A DNA stretch of 64,000 nt, taken from Verticillium longisporum. Its lineage: Eukaryota > Ascomycota > Sordariomycetes > Glomerellales > Plectosphaerellaceae. The position numbers were made by a program, and so were the translations under genes. Each line of letters starts with the position of its first letter. Position 1 is the stretch's first letter. The DNA is taken from contig JAETXT010000011.1 of assembly GCA_019188255.1 (NCBI GenBank), forward strand, positions 930,001 through 994,000, read 5' to 3'. The notes below the pieces were generated by a model, which saw nothing but the letters and a program-made list of their open reading frames with translations, was not told where the DNA came from and made no database searches. Shown in pieces: positions 23,822 to 33,060 of this stretch.

Positions 23822-24748
23822 TTATTCCCTACCCGGCGCGTCCTTCTTCGTGGCCACAATCCAGTGCAGGTAGCCCACAGGCCAGAGATGCATCTCGCTC
23901 CCGCTCCTGACCTCCCAGGCCCCGCAGTCGGCGCCGCACGTGCGCATCAGGGCCTCGACCTCGTCGGGGGTCCGCGTCCGGACGGGGCTGACGAGGCCGT
24001 CAAAGCCGTCCCCAAAGGGCAGCACGGGTACGACCCAGCAGAAGAAGAGCACGGCCCAGGAGCGCAGGCGCCAGGCGTGGTAGGGGGCGCCGAGCAGGAC
24101 GCCGAGGCCGAGGAGGCAGCAGGCGAGGAGGGAGGCGGGCTCGCGGGCCTGGAGCTCGAAGATGGCGAAGCCGGAGGAGGTCGAGAGCGTGTCGTGGAGG
24201 ATGCGGCGCGCGAGGGGGTCGGGGAAGTGGTGGAAGGCGAGGTTGAAGAGGCGGAAGATTTCCTTCTTCTTGTGCTTGTTTGTCGCTGACGAGGATGAAA
24301 AGGAGACGGTGCTGCCGCGGTGCTGCGCGAGCAGGGAGGGCGGGGCCGCCGAGGCATCGATTGGGTTCGGTTCGTAGACGAGGTTGCGCGAGGCGGCGGC
24401 GGCGCGGGACCAGGAGGCCGGGTTCGGGTGCAGGTCTGTGAGGACAAAGGTGGCGGCGGGGAGCGAGGCGGCGGCGAGGCGGCGGTTGAGGATGCGCTCA
24501 ATCGTCGGCGTGGGACCGCCGGAGCCGGCACAAAAGTCGATAAAGGTGTGGGAGGGGAGCGAGGCCTGGCCGATCTCGCGCTCGAGAATGTCGGCGGCGA
24601 GGCGCGCTGGCGAGGCCGGTTGCAGGCCTGGCGTGCGGTTGACCCAGGTGGCCAGGAGGGCGTCTTGGACGCGGGCGCGGAGGAACGAGGGGAACCAGGG
24701 CTGGTCGTCGATTTCGAACAAGTGGAAGCGCGGGATGAGGGGGGCCAT
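23822..24748 (-). CDS. Putative membrane-associated SAM-dependent methyltransferase
   Basis: Single-exon protein of 308 residues. The segment TFIDFCAGSGGPTPTIE (about residues 67-83) matches the SAM-binding motif I of class I methyltransferases, and FVLTDLHPNP follows as the expected acidic post-I strand. FNLAFHHFPDPLARRIL resembles motif IV to V. Residues about 203-250 (LLACCLLGLGVLLGAP and WAVLFFCWVVPVLPF) form two hydrophobic segments likely to span or lie in a membrane. The C-terminus contains EMHLWPVGYLHWIVATKK. I recognise it as a conserved but uncharacterised fungal protein; the substrate is unknown. It is divergent from the P450 gene. Codon use is very GC-rich. Confidence 0.72.
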   Translation of the reverse strand: MAPLIPRFHLFEIDDQPWFPSFLRARVQDALLATWVNRTPGLQPASPARLAADILEREIGQASLPSHTFIDFCAGSGGPTPTIERILNRRLAAASLPAATFVLTDLHPNPASWSRAAAASRNLVYEPNPIDASAAPPSLLAQHRGSTVSFSSSSATNKHKKKEIFRLFNLAFHHFPDPLARRILHDTLSTSSGFAIFELQAREPASLLACCLLGLGVLLGAPYHAWRLRSWAVLFFCWVVPVLPFGDGFDGLVSPVRTRTPDEVEALMRTCGADCGAWEVRSGSEMHLWPVGYLHWIVATKKDAPGRE

Positions 24749-25161
24749 GGCGGGCAGCTGTCACACCTGAGTGCTTCGTGTGCGGTGTGAAGTTGAGGCG
24801 AGGTTGAGGGCGGATGGTGTGAGTGAGCACATCAATTGGAGAGTGGCTGTCGCGTGAACTTTTCTCAATGGTATCTGAGTGCCGGCACTCGGTTCAATTG
24901 GCAAACGAGGAGAGGGAAGGATGTGGTGAGAAGGATTGTTGAGAGCCTCACTTGTTGGGTGTCATGCAAACGGGCGCTGTTGTCGTCGACATGGTAATGA
25001 CGTTGACCTGCCATGGTGTTTTGTGGAGACACTTCTAGGGTGCTGTAACGCTGGGGCGGAGTCTCGGCTGCATGGCCTCCCGGCCACGGTTCGACATCAG
25101 TTTGTCTTCCTCTGTGGACAAGTCCTCTTCTTTGGCAGGATACCACTGCTGCCGTGAGATC
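24749..25161. other. Divergent promoter between methyltransferase and P450 genes
   Basis: About 410 bases shared by two divergent starts. Open frames on both strands extend from the flanking genes' first exons and show no separate protein. Confidence 0.55.
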
Positions 25162-26837
25162 ATGGTGCTCTTGAGCAATCCACTGGTGCTTGGAGCTGTG
25201 GTGCTTTCCCTGTTGCTCTGGGCAGTGTTGGGGCGAGTGAGACTGAAGCGCCACGGGTCAGCTCTAAGGTACGGTAACTTGATAAGCTGCGACGAGTACT
25301 TGCATTCGATGAACAACACAGCTCACACGTTTCAGAAACGCCCCTAACACCTGGCCTGTTGTCGGAAATGGCTTAATCTTCATCCAAGCCCGCCAGAAAC
25401 TTTTCCGATACTTCGTCACATGTGAGCATCTTCATGGCTACGAGACACTCCAGATTGCTGTGCCTAGCCTCCCTCCTGGTGTCATCATCAGTGATCCTAA
25501 AAACCTTGAATATGTTTTCAAGCATGAAGGCATCTTTGCCAAGGGCTCTTTTGTAAAGGAAAGGTCTTGGGACCTCTTCGGTACGTGTCCTGGGCCTGCA
25601 CAGTATTGTTCCCTTACATGTTGACAAACAGCTGACGCACATCGACAGGAAACGGCATCATCAATGCCGATGGCGATCTTTGGAAAGTGCAAAGAAAGGC
25701 TGGGCTCAGCTTTCTGAGCACAGCAAATCTCAAAATATTGACGCAGATCGCCTTGCCGCGGTATCTTGCGCAGAGTGTGGCACACCTCAAGTCGCAGTGC
25801 GGGGGGGCTGTCGTTGACTTGCAAGCTGTCTTGCATGAGATCACCACCCGATTGATGGGCGACATGGCATACAACGCAAGTCAAGAAACCATTCCATCGA
25901 ATGTACCAAGGCTAACAGCTCATGCTTTTAGATGGAAATGCACGCCGATGACGAATTCAGCAAAGCCTTCGACCACGCCTCCGGCGCAACGGCCGAGAGG
26001 TTTCAAAACCCGTTGTGGTTCATTACGGAGATATTCTTCGGTGGCACCTTGAGAAAGAACCTCCAGATCGTCAAGTCTTCTGGCGCTAAAATTGTGGACA
26101 AGGCCGTTCGTGACAGAGAATCTGCAGCTACGTCATCCACAGGAGGTAGTGGAACCGGTATCGTCGACAAATCTCAGCATATCGAGGGCAGCCTGATCCA
26201 GTCGTTTCTTGACGCCATTGGCGACAAGAAAATGGTAGCAGACGCCGCGCTCAACTACCTTTCAGCTGGCCGCGATACGACTGCCCAAGCACTGACTTGG
26301 ACCTTTTACCTGCTAATGAGACATCCGCATGTGCTAGCCAAAGTACGACAGGAAGTGGGGAGACCGTTTGATGGTGACCGGGATCTAGCAGACTTGCCAT
26401 ATACCCACGCCGTGTTCAACGAGGCCCTCCGCCTATACCCGCCGATTCCGTTTGAGATTAAGCAAGCTATCGAACACACGACGCTTCCCGATGGCACCTT
26501 TCTCCCAAAGGGGTCAGTCGTTGTATGGTGCCCGTGGGCAATGAATCGTTCCTATACGACGTGGGGTGCAGATGCAGACGACTTCCGGCCGGAGCGGTGG
26601 CTAGAGGACGGCAAGGTAGCGAACCGGAGCGCAGCTGAATTCCCCGTCTTCAACGGTGGGCCTAGGACATGCTTAGGAAAGAGGATGGCTGAGGTCACGG
26701 CCGTCCATGTTATCGCCGTAATGGGATCGACGTTTACCTTTGAGCCTACTGGCCATGAAGAAAGAGTCAGCAAGAGCAGTCTGACTCTGCCGATGAACGG
26801 CGGCCTACCCGTGAGGGTCATGGAGAATCAGCTGTAG
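25162..26837 (+). CDS. Cytochrome P450, CYP52-like
   Basis: ER-anchored heme monooxygenase of 494 residues. Exons: 25162-25268, 25336-25580, 25649-25875 and 25932-26837. The N-terminal anchor is LVLGAVVLSLLLWAVLG. The I-helix motif is SAGRDTTAQALTW, the K-helix ExxR is EALRLYP, the PERW segment is FRPERW, and the heme loop is FNGGPRTCLGKRMAE with the axial Cys. NAPNTWPVVGNG and the segment RFQNPLW place it with the CYP52/CYP539 type of fungal P450s, many of which hydroxylate fatty acids or alkanes at the terminal carbon. The substrate here is not known. The third intron (25876-25931) only keeps frame if it starts with GC (GCAAGT), a known minor donor class; the GT four bases on gives the wrong frame. 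No lesions are seen. Confidence 0.88.
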
Positions 26838-27139
26838 ACACCGAAAATCAAGAAACAAACAGCAAGCCTGACACTTTCATGGTCGATGTGCGGGGGATTC
26901 CACAGCGTTGCACGGGTTGTGACCGAGTTCGCGAGATGATTCTCTCCCTATTTCCATGAGATGATCACTGCCAGGTCCAGCACGGAAGCAGAAGGTGACC
27001 GTCGAAACAGAAATCGTAAGCCTGTCCAAAGCTGCCTTTCACCGGGCAGTGACCAAAACCAGACCTCTTCGTGTGCACTGACAGAAAAATATGACTTCAC
27101 GCAGCACTCGAGAGAGTGAGTGAGAGCAAAAGATAAATC
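26838..27139. other. P450 3' flank and tRNA downstream region
   Basis: About 300 bases without a gene. An AAAA run at 27128-27131 is TTTT on the minus strand and is the likely RNA polymerase III terminator of the tRNA. Confidence 0.55.
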
Positions 27140-27211
27140 TAGCAACTGGACGTTTCGATCGTCCGACCTCCGGGTTATGAGCCCGGCGCGCTTCCGCTGC
27201 GCCAAGTTGCT
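27140..27211 (-). tRNA. Initiator tRNA-Met (anticodon CAT)
   Basis: A 72-base tRNA read on the minus strand. It begins AGCAACTTGGCGCAGCGG, has the anticodon loop CTCATAA on a GGG/CCC-type stem, and has the T loop region GATCGAAAC. The first base A pairs with T at position 72. The T loop has A in place of the usual T at its start. These are hallmarks of the eukaryotic initiator rather than the elongator. There is no intron. The acceptor stem AGCAACT pairs with AGTTGCT. A T4 run follows it. Confidence 0.95.
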
Positions 27212-27557
27212 TTTTCTGAGCGATGTTGAAAAGGTTCTCCAGATGTCAATATGATGCCATTGTCCTTGTGCCCAATATTTGTGGGGAGGGTGACTCACAG
27301 GACGGAATCACTGCCTTCGGCCCTCTTTTGGCTCCACCATCAGCTATGATGCGACATATGGGAGCTGTTATCTCGCGGTATTCTCCGTCGGATGATACAT
27401 AATTCATCGAAGCAGATTTTGATCAGGTCAGGAATCCAGTTCTGAGTCTTTGACGATGGCATTGAGCAGCCATCTTGTTGGTGTTTAGATAGTGCCCCTG
27501 TGTACTCATCAGATTTTGTGCTTGCTCGATCAGAACTACTTGTCAGGCCTTCCTAAT
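27212..27557. other. Intergenic between tRNA and JmjC gene
   Basis: About 350 bases. It serves as the upstream region of the tRNA and the 3' flank of the JmjC gene. No other feature is seen. Confidence 0.55.
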
Positions 27558-28625
27558 TCAGCGAAACCACCAATTGACAGAGGCATTGAGCCGGCCGTCG
27601 CGGTGTATGCTCTTAATACTGTGCCACCAGCCCAGGGGGATGAAGAGGGCGTCACCTGGTTCGAGCTGAGCCTCAACAACGTCCTCAGCACCCCCCTCCC
27701 CCCACACGGCAGCATTCATCATGACGCTTTCAGGGCCTTCCATCATGCCAGAGTCACGAATTCGACTGTTGCCTGCTCGGCCGAGCTTAGTCTGTATCTG
27801 TCGGTAAAGTGCCTCGCCAGATTTCGGGGGCATGAGTCGAACTGTTTTGCTGCTGTGTAGCTGACAGAAGAGGTTGGGGTTAGGATCGCGGTGGAGTGGC
27901 GTGTAAGTTGGTTCCACGCCCATCCAGATACTTGAGTTGTAGATGTCGCCTTTGCCCGTCTCCTTGACAATCCTTGGCGCTGGTAAGTCTTCGCGTAATG
28001 GCGGGGGAAGTTCGACTAATTGTGATTGTGCAATGTAAAGCTTCTTGATGCTCGCGTCCTGGAGCTTGTTGTACTCAACGGCCTTCAGGAGAAGCAAGAA
28101 TGGCGCCTCGATGGAGCAGAATTGAGCGTCAGAGTCGGTTGATGGAGGGAGAGCGGAGTGAACTATGCCCGCCAGCACGGCATCCATGGGATTGGAGCTC
28201 GCGGTAAGCCAATTGAGAAATTGTTTCACGCTGTCGACTATTACGCCGTCCTTTTCCGAGAGCTGTGGACTGATGAGCTCGTAGGGGAAAAGATGGTGGG
28301 CAAATTGTTCCATGTAGGGGCTGAAAGAAGCACCCGATGTGCCGTGCCCGGCTTCAAACCATTTGGAGGCTGCAGGGATAAAAGTTTGACTGAGGGGTCT
28401 GTCGTCTGCCTTGAAAAACAAAGGACGGGCTGGCCCGAAAGCTTCCTCTCGAAACTGGGCGATGTCGACTCGGTCGTAAGGGGCGGGAGCCAAATCGACT
28501 GCGCGCACCTGTAGTGTGGTCATGGCAGCGCGACGACACGCCCGAGGCATCGGATGCCTCACCAACTTCCGACGACATGTATTCGTAAGAGCTCTCATAA
28601 TGAGGGCGAATATGTGATGACCCAA
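27558..28625 (-). CDS. JmjC/cupin-8 domain protein, possibly mitochondrial
   Basis: Single-exon protein of up to 355 residues from the first ATG; a second ATG at about residue 10 (MRALTNTCRRKLVRHP) is an equally good start. The Arg-rich, acid-free N-terminus looks like a mitochondrial targeting sequence. The cupin fold is indicated by ARPLFFKADDRPL, the iron-binding HxD in PLHRDPNPNLFCQ (about residue 246), and the distal His in PLGWWHSIKS (about residue 335) ending in ASVNWWF. These are the ligands of Fe(II)/2-oxoglutarate oxygenases of the FIH/TYW5 type, which hydroxylate proteins or tRNA bases. The actual substrate cannot be told. It is divergent from the CK2 beta gene. Confidence 0.8.
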   Translation of the reverse strand: MGHHIFALIMRALTNTCRRKLVRHPMPRACRRAAMTTLQVRAVDLAPAPYDRVDIAQFREEAFGPARPLFFKADDRPLSQTFIPAASKWFEAGHGTSGASFSPYMEQFAHHLFPYELISPQLSEKDGVIVDSVKQFLNWLTASSNPMDAVLAGIVHSALPPSTDSDAQFCSIEAPFLLLLKAVEYNKLQDASIKKLYIAQSQLVELPPPLREDLPAPRIVKETGKGDIYNSSIWMGVEPTYTPLHRDPNPNLFCQLHSSKTVRLMPPKSGEALYRQIQTKLGRAGNSRIRDSGMMEGPESVMMNAAVWGEGGAEDVVEAQLEPGDALFIPLGWWHSIKSIHRDGRLNASVNWWFR

Positions 28626-29251
28626 GAGCGATCTACTAGATGCTTCACTTCAAGTCGAACATCTTAACCAGTTGATTAGGTATTCAATGGCCATCATGTG
28701 ACCCGCCTGCCTGGTGTTGTCGGGTTTGCTGCACGGACCATGTCCGCCCCTTGCGACGCACACAGACTTGACCAGGCAGGACCAGGCAGGCCCAGGCACA
28801 GGCACAGCGTAGCCCACTCTCGGCCAGCCTGAGATTGTCCTTCCACAGCCCGGGTTACCCACCAACTGCGCTTCACCAAAAGTTCGCATCTCAGCACAAC
28901 CCAACGCCAGTCTACCCACCCACATCGAACCCCGCCATTTGCCGCCTTTCAGCAGTTGCGGAATCCCTCGCTCGGTTGATTCCATCAGTACCCGTCGACT
29001 GTCAGGCTATGCGAGTCACTGCTCCTATCCGATGAACATGCGCCGCGCCTGAGCACTGCCCACCTCTGCCGTTACCCCGCGATACCCTCACCCTTCCAGA
29101 TCTATCCCGGCTATAGCCCCAACCCGACCATTCGGTTTGGCCCGCATTTGACTTGCAGATCGCCGCGCACACATCACGCCGCGATCGCCTCGTCCGCACC
29201 ACACCCTTAGGACGACCGCACCTTTCCACGAAACTGGAGTACCTCGACGCA
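28626..29251. other. Divergent promoter between JmjC and CK2 beta genes
   Basis: About 630 bases. A short CAGGCAGGACCAGGCAGG-type direct repeat lies at about 28777-28800. The remainder is C-rich leader before the CK2 beta start. No gene is seen. Confidence 0.55.
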
Positions 29252-30374
29252 ATGTCTACCTCTTCGGGGACTCCCGAGTCGTGGATATCGTCCTTCTGCT
29301 CTCTCTTGGGACACGAATATTTTGCCGAGGTCTCTGAAGAGTTCATCGAAGATGACTTCAACTTGACTGGCCTGCAGACCCAAGTTGCGATGTACAAGGA
29401 AGCTCTCGAGGTATTTCCTCCAGAACCCTCCCTCCCTTGACACTTCTGTGGCCTACCGGCCTACAATCGCGTGAGACACGCTGACCGACTGACTTTTCAT
29501 CCCTCTACAGATGATCCTCGATGTGGAGCCGGAAGATGATGAAGACGAAGACGAAGAGGAGGAAGAGGAGGATGATAACGACTCGGCAGACCAGGAGCGT
29601 TTGGCCGCCCGGCACGAGCGCAGGCAACACAGCCGCATGGCGAGCGACTTGAGCGTGATCGAGTCTTCCTCCGAGATGCTCTATGGTCTGATTCACCAGC
29701 GTTTTATCTGCTCTCGCGCCGGCATACAGCAGATGAGCGAGAAGTACGAGCTCGGTCACTTTGGATACTGCCCTCGCACCAACTGCGGTCAGGCGAGAAC
29801 GCTACCCGTTGGCCTGTCCGATATCCCTGGAGAGGACACGGTCAAGCTGTTCTGCCCATCATGCCTAGACGTCTACGTTCCTCCCAATAGCCGCTTCCAG
29901 ACTGTCGATGGAGCTTTCTTCGGCCGCACCTTTGGTGCTCTTTTCCTCCTCACCTTCCCAGAATACGATCTGACCAAGCACACCGTCGAGATGCTCCCGC
30001 CTGCGACCGGCGGTGCTCGTGTTGCTGATGACGGCCTTCACACCATCAATGGCATGTACTCCAAAAATATCGGCCCGGGCCTTGGTGCCGGAAACATCTA
30101 CGAACCCAAGATCTACGGTTTCCGCGTATCTGAGCTTGCACGTTCAGGTCCAAGGATGCAGTGGCTTCGTAGCCGTCCGGGCGACATGTCCGAGCTTGAC
30201 GAGGCGAAGCACTACGCCGAAAAGCACCCGGATTCGGATGACGGCGATGAACGCATGGAGAAGACAGGCTCGGCGTCACGCAGACGCGACCCCGCGGCGG
30301 CCCGTCCCCAACGCCAGACACAAACTGGAAGTCCCATGAACGTGGAGGCCAATGGTGTGGAGTCTGAGCTTTGA
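29252..30374 (+). CDS. CKB1: Casein kinase 2 regulatory subunit beta
   Basis: Regulatory subunit of the tetrameric protein kinase CK2. Exons are 29252-29410 and 29511-30374; the product is 340 residues. The N-terminus (WISSFCSLLGHEYFAEV, then EEFIEDDFNLTGL) is the conserved CK2 beta start. An acidic loop rich in Asp/Glu follows (about residues 58-80). The zinc-binding Cys pairs are CPRTNC (about 140 and 145) and CPSC (168 and 171), which form the dimer interface. DGAFFGRTFGALFLLTFPE and PKIYGFRVSELA continue the family pattern. The C-terminal tail is low-complexity. No irregularity is seen. Confidence 0.95.
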
Positions 30375-31031
30375 AAGGGACCACAAACAGCCCCCTTCAA
30401 ACGAGGGCACCATCGGATACCCCGCATGAGGATGGCGTTTAGGAGGTCGAGTCTGTTATCGTGTGTCGTCTTGGGGTTGGAGGCTCAGGACGCTGCCGAG
30501 GCCAATGCATGGGAATCATGAGATGAAACGGCGAGCGAAGGGACGAGGTTTATATCTACGGAATAGCGGCTTTTGGGTTTAGGCGCTCGTGAAACAATCA
30601 AGATGCTATGGCTCGTGTCTGCGCGTCCGAGCCGATGGGGATGGAATAGACATTTGGTTTCTGAGCGTCATGTTTAGCGGGCTGCAGAAGCATATGACGG
30701 CTGAAAAGTCACACGATCTCTCCATCGTGATTGATGACCGATCATGTCTGTTAGCGATGCAAATGGGAGTACGCCTGTCACGCGCGAAATGTAATTGTAA
30801 GCATGCTTATTAAAGAGATGTAAGGTGCTCACAAATCGCCTAGGCCGGCCCGAGAGCCACCGTCTTGGATACCTTACTTAACCCTCCTTAATCGGCCCAA
30901 CGCTCCCTACGAGCCCCCCTCCATTCGTTCATCTGATAACGATATTCTATTGAGACTGCCATTTTGCTGTGCAACTGACTCCGACTGTCGGCACCATATC
31001 GTCGGTACCAGATTATCTTGACAACCAAATA
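30375..31031. other. Intergenic between CK2 beta and DOPA dioxygenase-like genes
   Basis: About 650 bases of 3' and 5' flank. A 74-codon open frame at 30589-30813 has no recognisable feature. Confidence 0.55.
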
Positions 31032-31676
31032 ATGGCCGGGTCACTACAAAAGTACCCTTCGCCGCTCAGCGGCTTTGAGGACGCCGCGCCTCTCCCAACA
31101 GACTTGGGCGAAGATGGAAAGAGCTTTGTGAACCCTCCACGAGAGGGCCTCAGCGACAGCTACGAGAAATTCACTGCACCTTTGGATAATGGGAGGAGAG
31201 GTGGCTTGTAATTCTCACCCAGTCAATTCGCCAGATACTTGAACTCGACTGACTGGGGACAGCGATATTCACATTTACCATTTCCAGAACAACCCCGCGC
31301 AGGTGAAGTATGCAAAGGACCTGTGGGAGCGCATCAGGAGAGAGTGTTAGTTTGTTCCTCGGACTCGCTTCACTTCGCATAAGGCTGCACTAACAAAGGT
31401 TCCTGTCTAGTCCCCGAGCTTCGAGTGTACCGCTTCTGGGACAAGCCTATTGGTCCTCACCCTGTTGCTATGTTCGAGGTCAACCTATTCACGCCGGCTC
31501 AATTTGGCGCATTTATCCCGTGGCTTGCTATCTACAGAGGTCCCTTGTCAGCACTTGTGCATCCCAACACTGACGAGGAGGGGAATAAGGCAGCCGTCGA
31601 GCTGAGGAACCACACGGAGCGGGCCATTTGGCTCGGAGAGAGGATCCCCCTTGACTTGGCTGGCTTTCAACACTGA
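31032..31676 (+). CDS. DOPA 4,5-dioxygenase family protein
   Basis: Small extradiol-type ring-cleavage family (DOPA_dioxygen) known from fungal betalain synthesis and from many proteins of unknown substrate. Exons: 31032-31207, 31263-31345 and 31411-31676; the product is 174 residues. The first donor is GTAATT at 31208; splicing there yields GGFDIHIYHFQNN, the family start with the HxxxH pair. PVAMFEVNLFTPAQFGAFIPWL and LVHPNTDEEGN follow, with the third conserved His. There is a 60-residue N-terminal extension before the domain. The true substrate is unknown. Confidence 0.85.
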
Positions 31677-32057
31677 GTCGATGACAAATTCTTATCATCT
31701 AGTTAATAATTTCAATGCCCGATGCGCCAGTTGTTCATTATTTGTTGTGCTTTGGCCGGTGTCGCGTCATACAGTATCGAGCCCCTCAAAGTTGCGATAT
31801 GCAGCTCACCTAGCACGTCATTAAATCCGACATCACGCCGAAACAGGCGGGCAATTTGCAATCGTTCAGGAGTCGCGGTCTGAGTAAATGGGATATATAA
31901 CTACCTGTCACTACTTGACATCTTCTCATTGATTCGTCACTTTCAGTTCATTGTCTTCTTCATTTCAACCCAAGATACACATTCTCCGTCCCAGAACACC
32001 CAACCCTTCACCACCAGCCTCACGAGACGCTTACATCACGCGAGATCCACCACCAAA
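31677..32057. other. Promoter of the DUF1993 gene
   Basis: About 380 bases containing the DOPA gene 3' flank and a TATA motif TATATAA at 31894-31900. The leader that follows is rich in C, A and T. Confidence 0.55.
31894..31900 (+). promoter_or_regulatory. TATA box (TATATAA) of the DUF1993 gene
   Basis: TATATAA about 158 bases upstream of the ATG at 32058. The spacing suits a leader of roughly 100-130 bases. Confidence 0.45.
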
Positions 32058-32635
32058 ATGGCTTCACTCCCCCTGTATGACGCGGTGGTCCCTTCTGTTA
32101 CTAAGGGATTAAAGACGTTTGATCACATTCTCACCAAGACGGAAGAATACGCCAAAGAGAACAACCTCAATGTGGACGAGGTATTCGTCGAAGCCCGTCT
32201 GATCGAGGACCAGAAACCCCTAGTTTTCCAAGTTCAGAACATTTCCAAAATCGTTCGAACTGCCTTCGCACGTTTGACGGGCAAGGAGCTGGACCCTCCC
32301 GAAGACAACGAGAAGACTTTTGCCGAGCTGCACAAGCACATCCAGAGCACATTGGAGCTGGTGCAGTCGGTGGACGCGTCGGTAGCCAATGGCCGTGCCA
32401 CAGAGCCAGTTGAGCTGTAAGTCAATTGACGTCCCTGGGAAGTTCGAGTTCAAAGCTAAACGTTGACAGGGCTGCCGGTGGGCAGAAGAAGACGTTGACG
32501 GTGCAGGATGCTCTTCTGTACCACAGCTTGCCTAACTTCTTCTTCCACCTCGTTACGGCCTACTCTATTCTTCGCGCGAAGGGTGTGCCGCTGGGCAAGT
32601 TTGATTACCTCGGTAGCTTCCTCGGGGGTCTCTAG
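32058..32635 (+). CDS. DUF1993 family protein
   Basis: Protein of 174 residues from exons 32058-32416 and 32470-32635. The start MASLPLYDAVVPSVTKGL, and later segments FDHILTKTEEYAKEN and LPNFFFHLVTAYSILRAKGVP, are typical of DUF1993, a helical-bundle family related to DinB-like folds and common in fungi and bacteria. Biochemical function is unknown. No signal peptide or membrane segment is seen. Confidence 0.83.
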
Positions 32636-33060
32636 GGGTCGAGGGGGATCACAGCGAGGAATACTGATAAATACATACCATGTCATTCGGCTGTCTGGCC
32701 AATGCTGAGTCCGTCCTGCTCCGCTTTGAAGCAGCTGTTGTTCGCTGTCGATCTGCCTATTGAAAAAGGCATGTACCGTGACATGGAATTGCATCAGCAA
32801 GCACGAAATCGTTACCTCAAAGCCCCAGGTTGCAGGCCATAGCACACCCCACTTGTTCATCGACATGTGTGCGTCACGTGAGAACGCGTTTCTGGTTCGG
32901 CATCAGTAATGACGTCGTGCTGAATCAGCAATGCCCTCCACCTCGACATCCTCCCAGGCATCCACCAAGTCAACGTGAGATTGGAGTGAGTACCAACGCG
33001 TGTAAGACAGATCCCTCAGTCTCTACATCCAAGGCGTCGCGCAGTCATCGCCGCCGAAGG
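32636..33060. other. Intergenic between DUF1993 and Rad4 genes
   Basis: About 425 bases. The Rad4 frame is open upstream of its ATG as far as 32830, but without family similarity. No other gene is seen. Confidence 0.5.

Noticed and set aside
23822..28625. Secondary-metabolite gene cluster formed by the methyltransferase, P450 and JmjC genes
   Set aside because: No polyketide synthase, NRPS, terpene cyclase or cluster regulator is present, a tRNA and housekeeping genes lie among them, and the P450 resembles fatty-acid hydroxylases.
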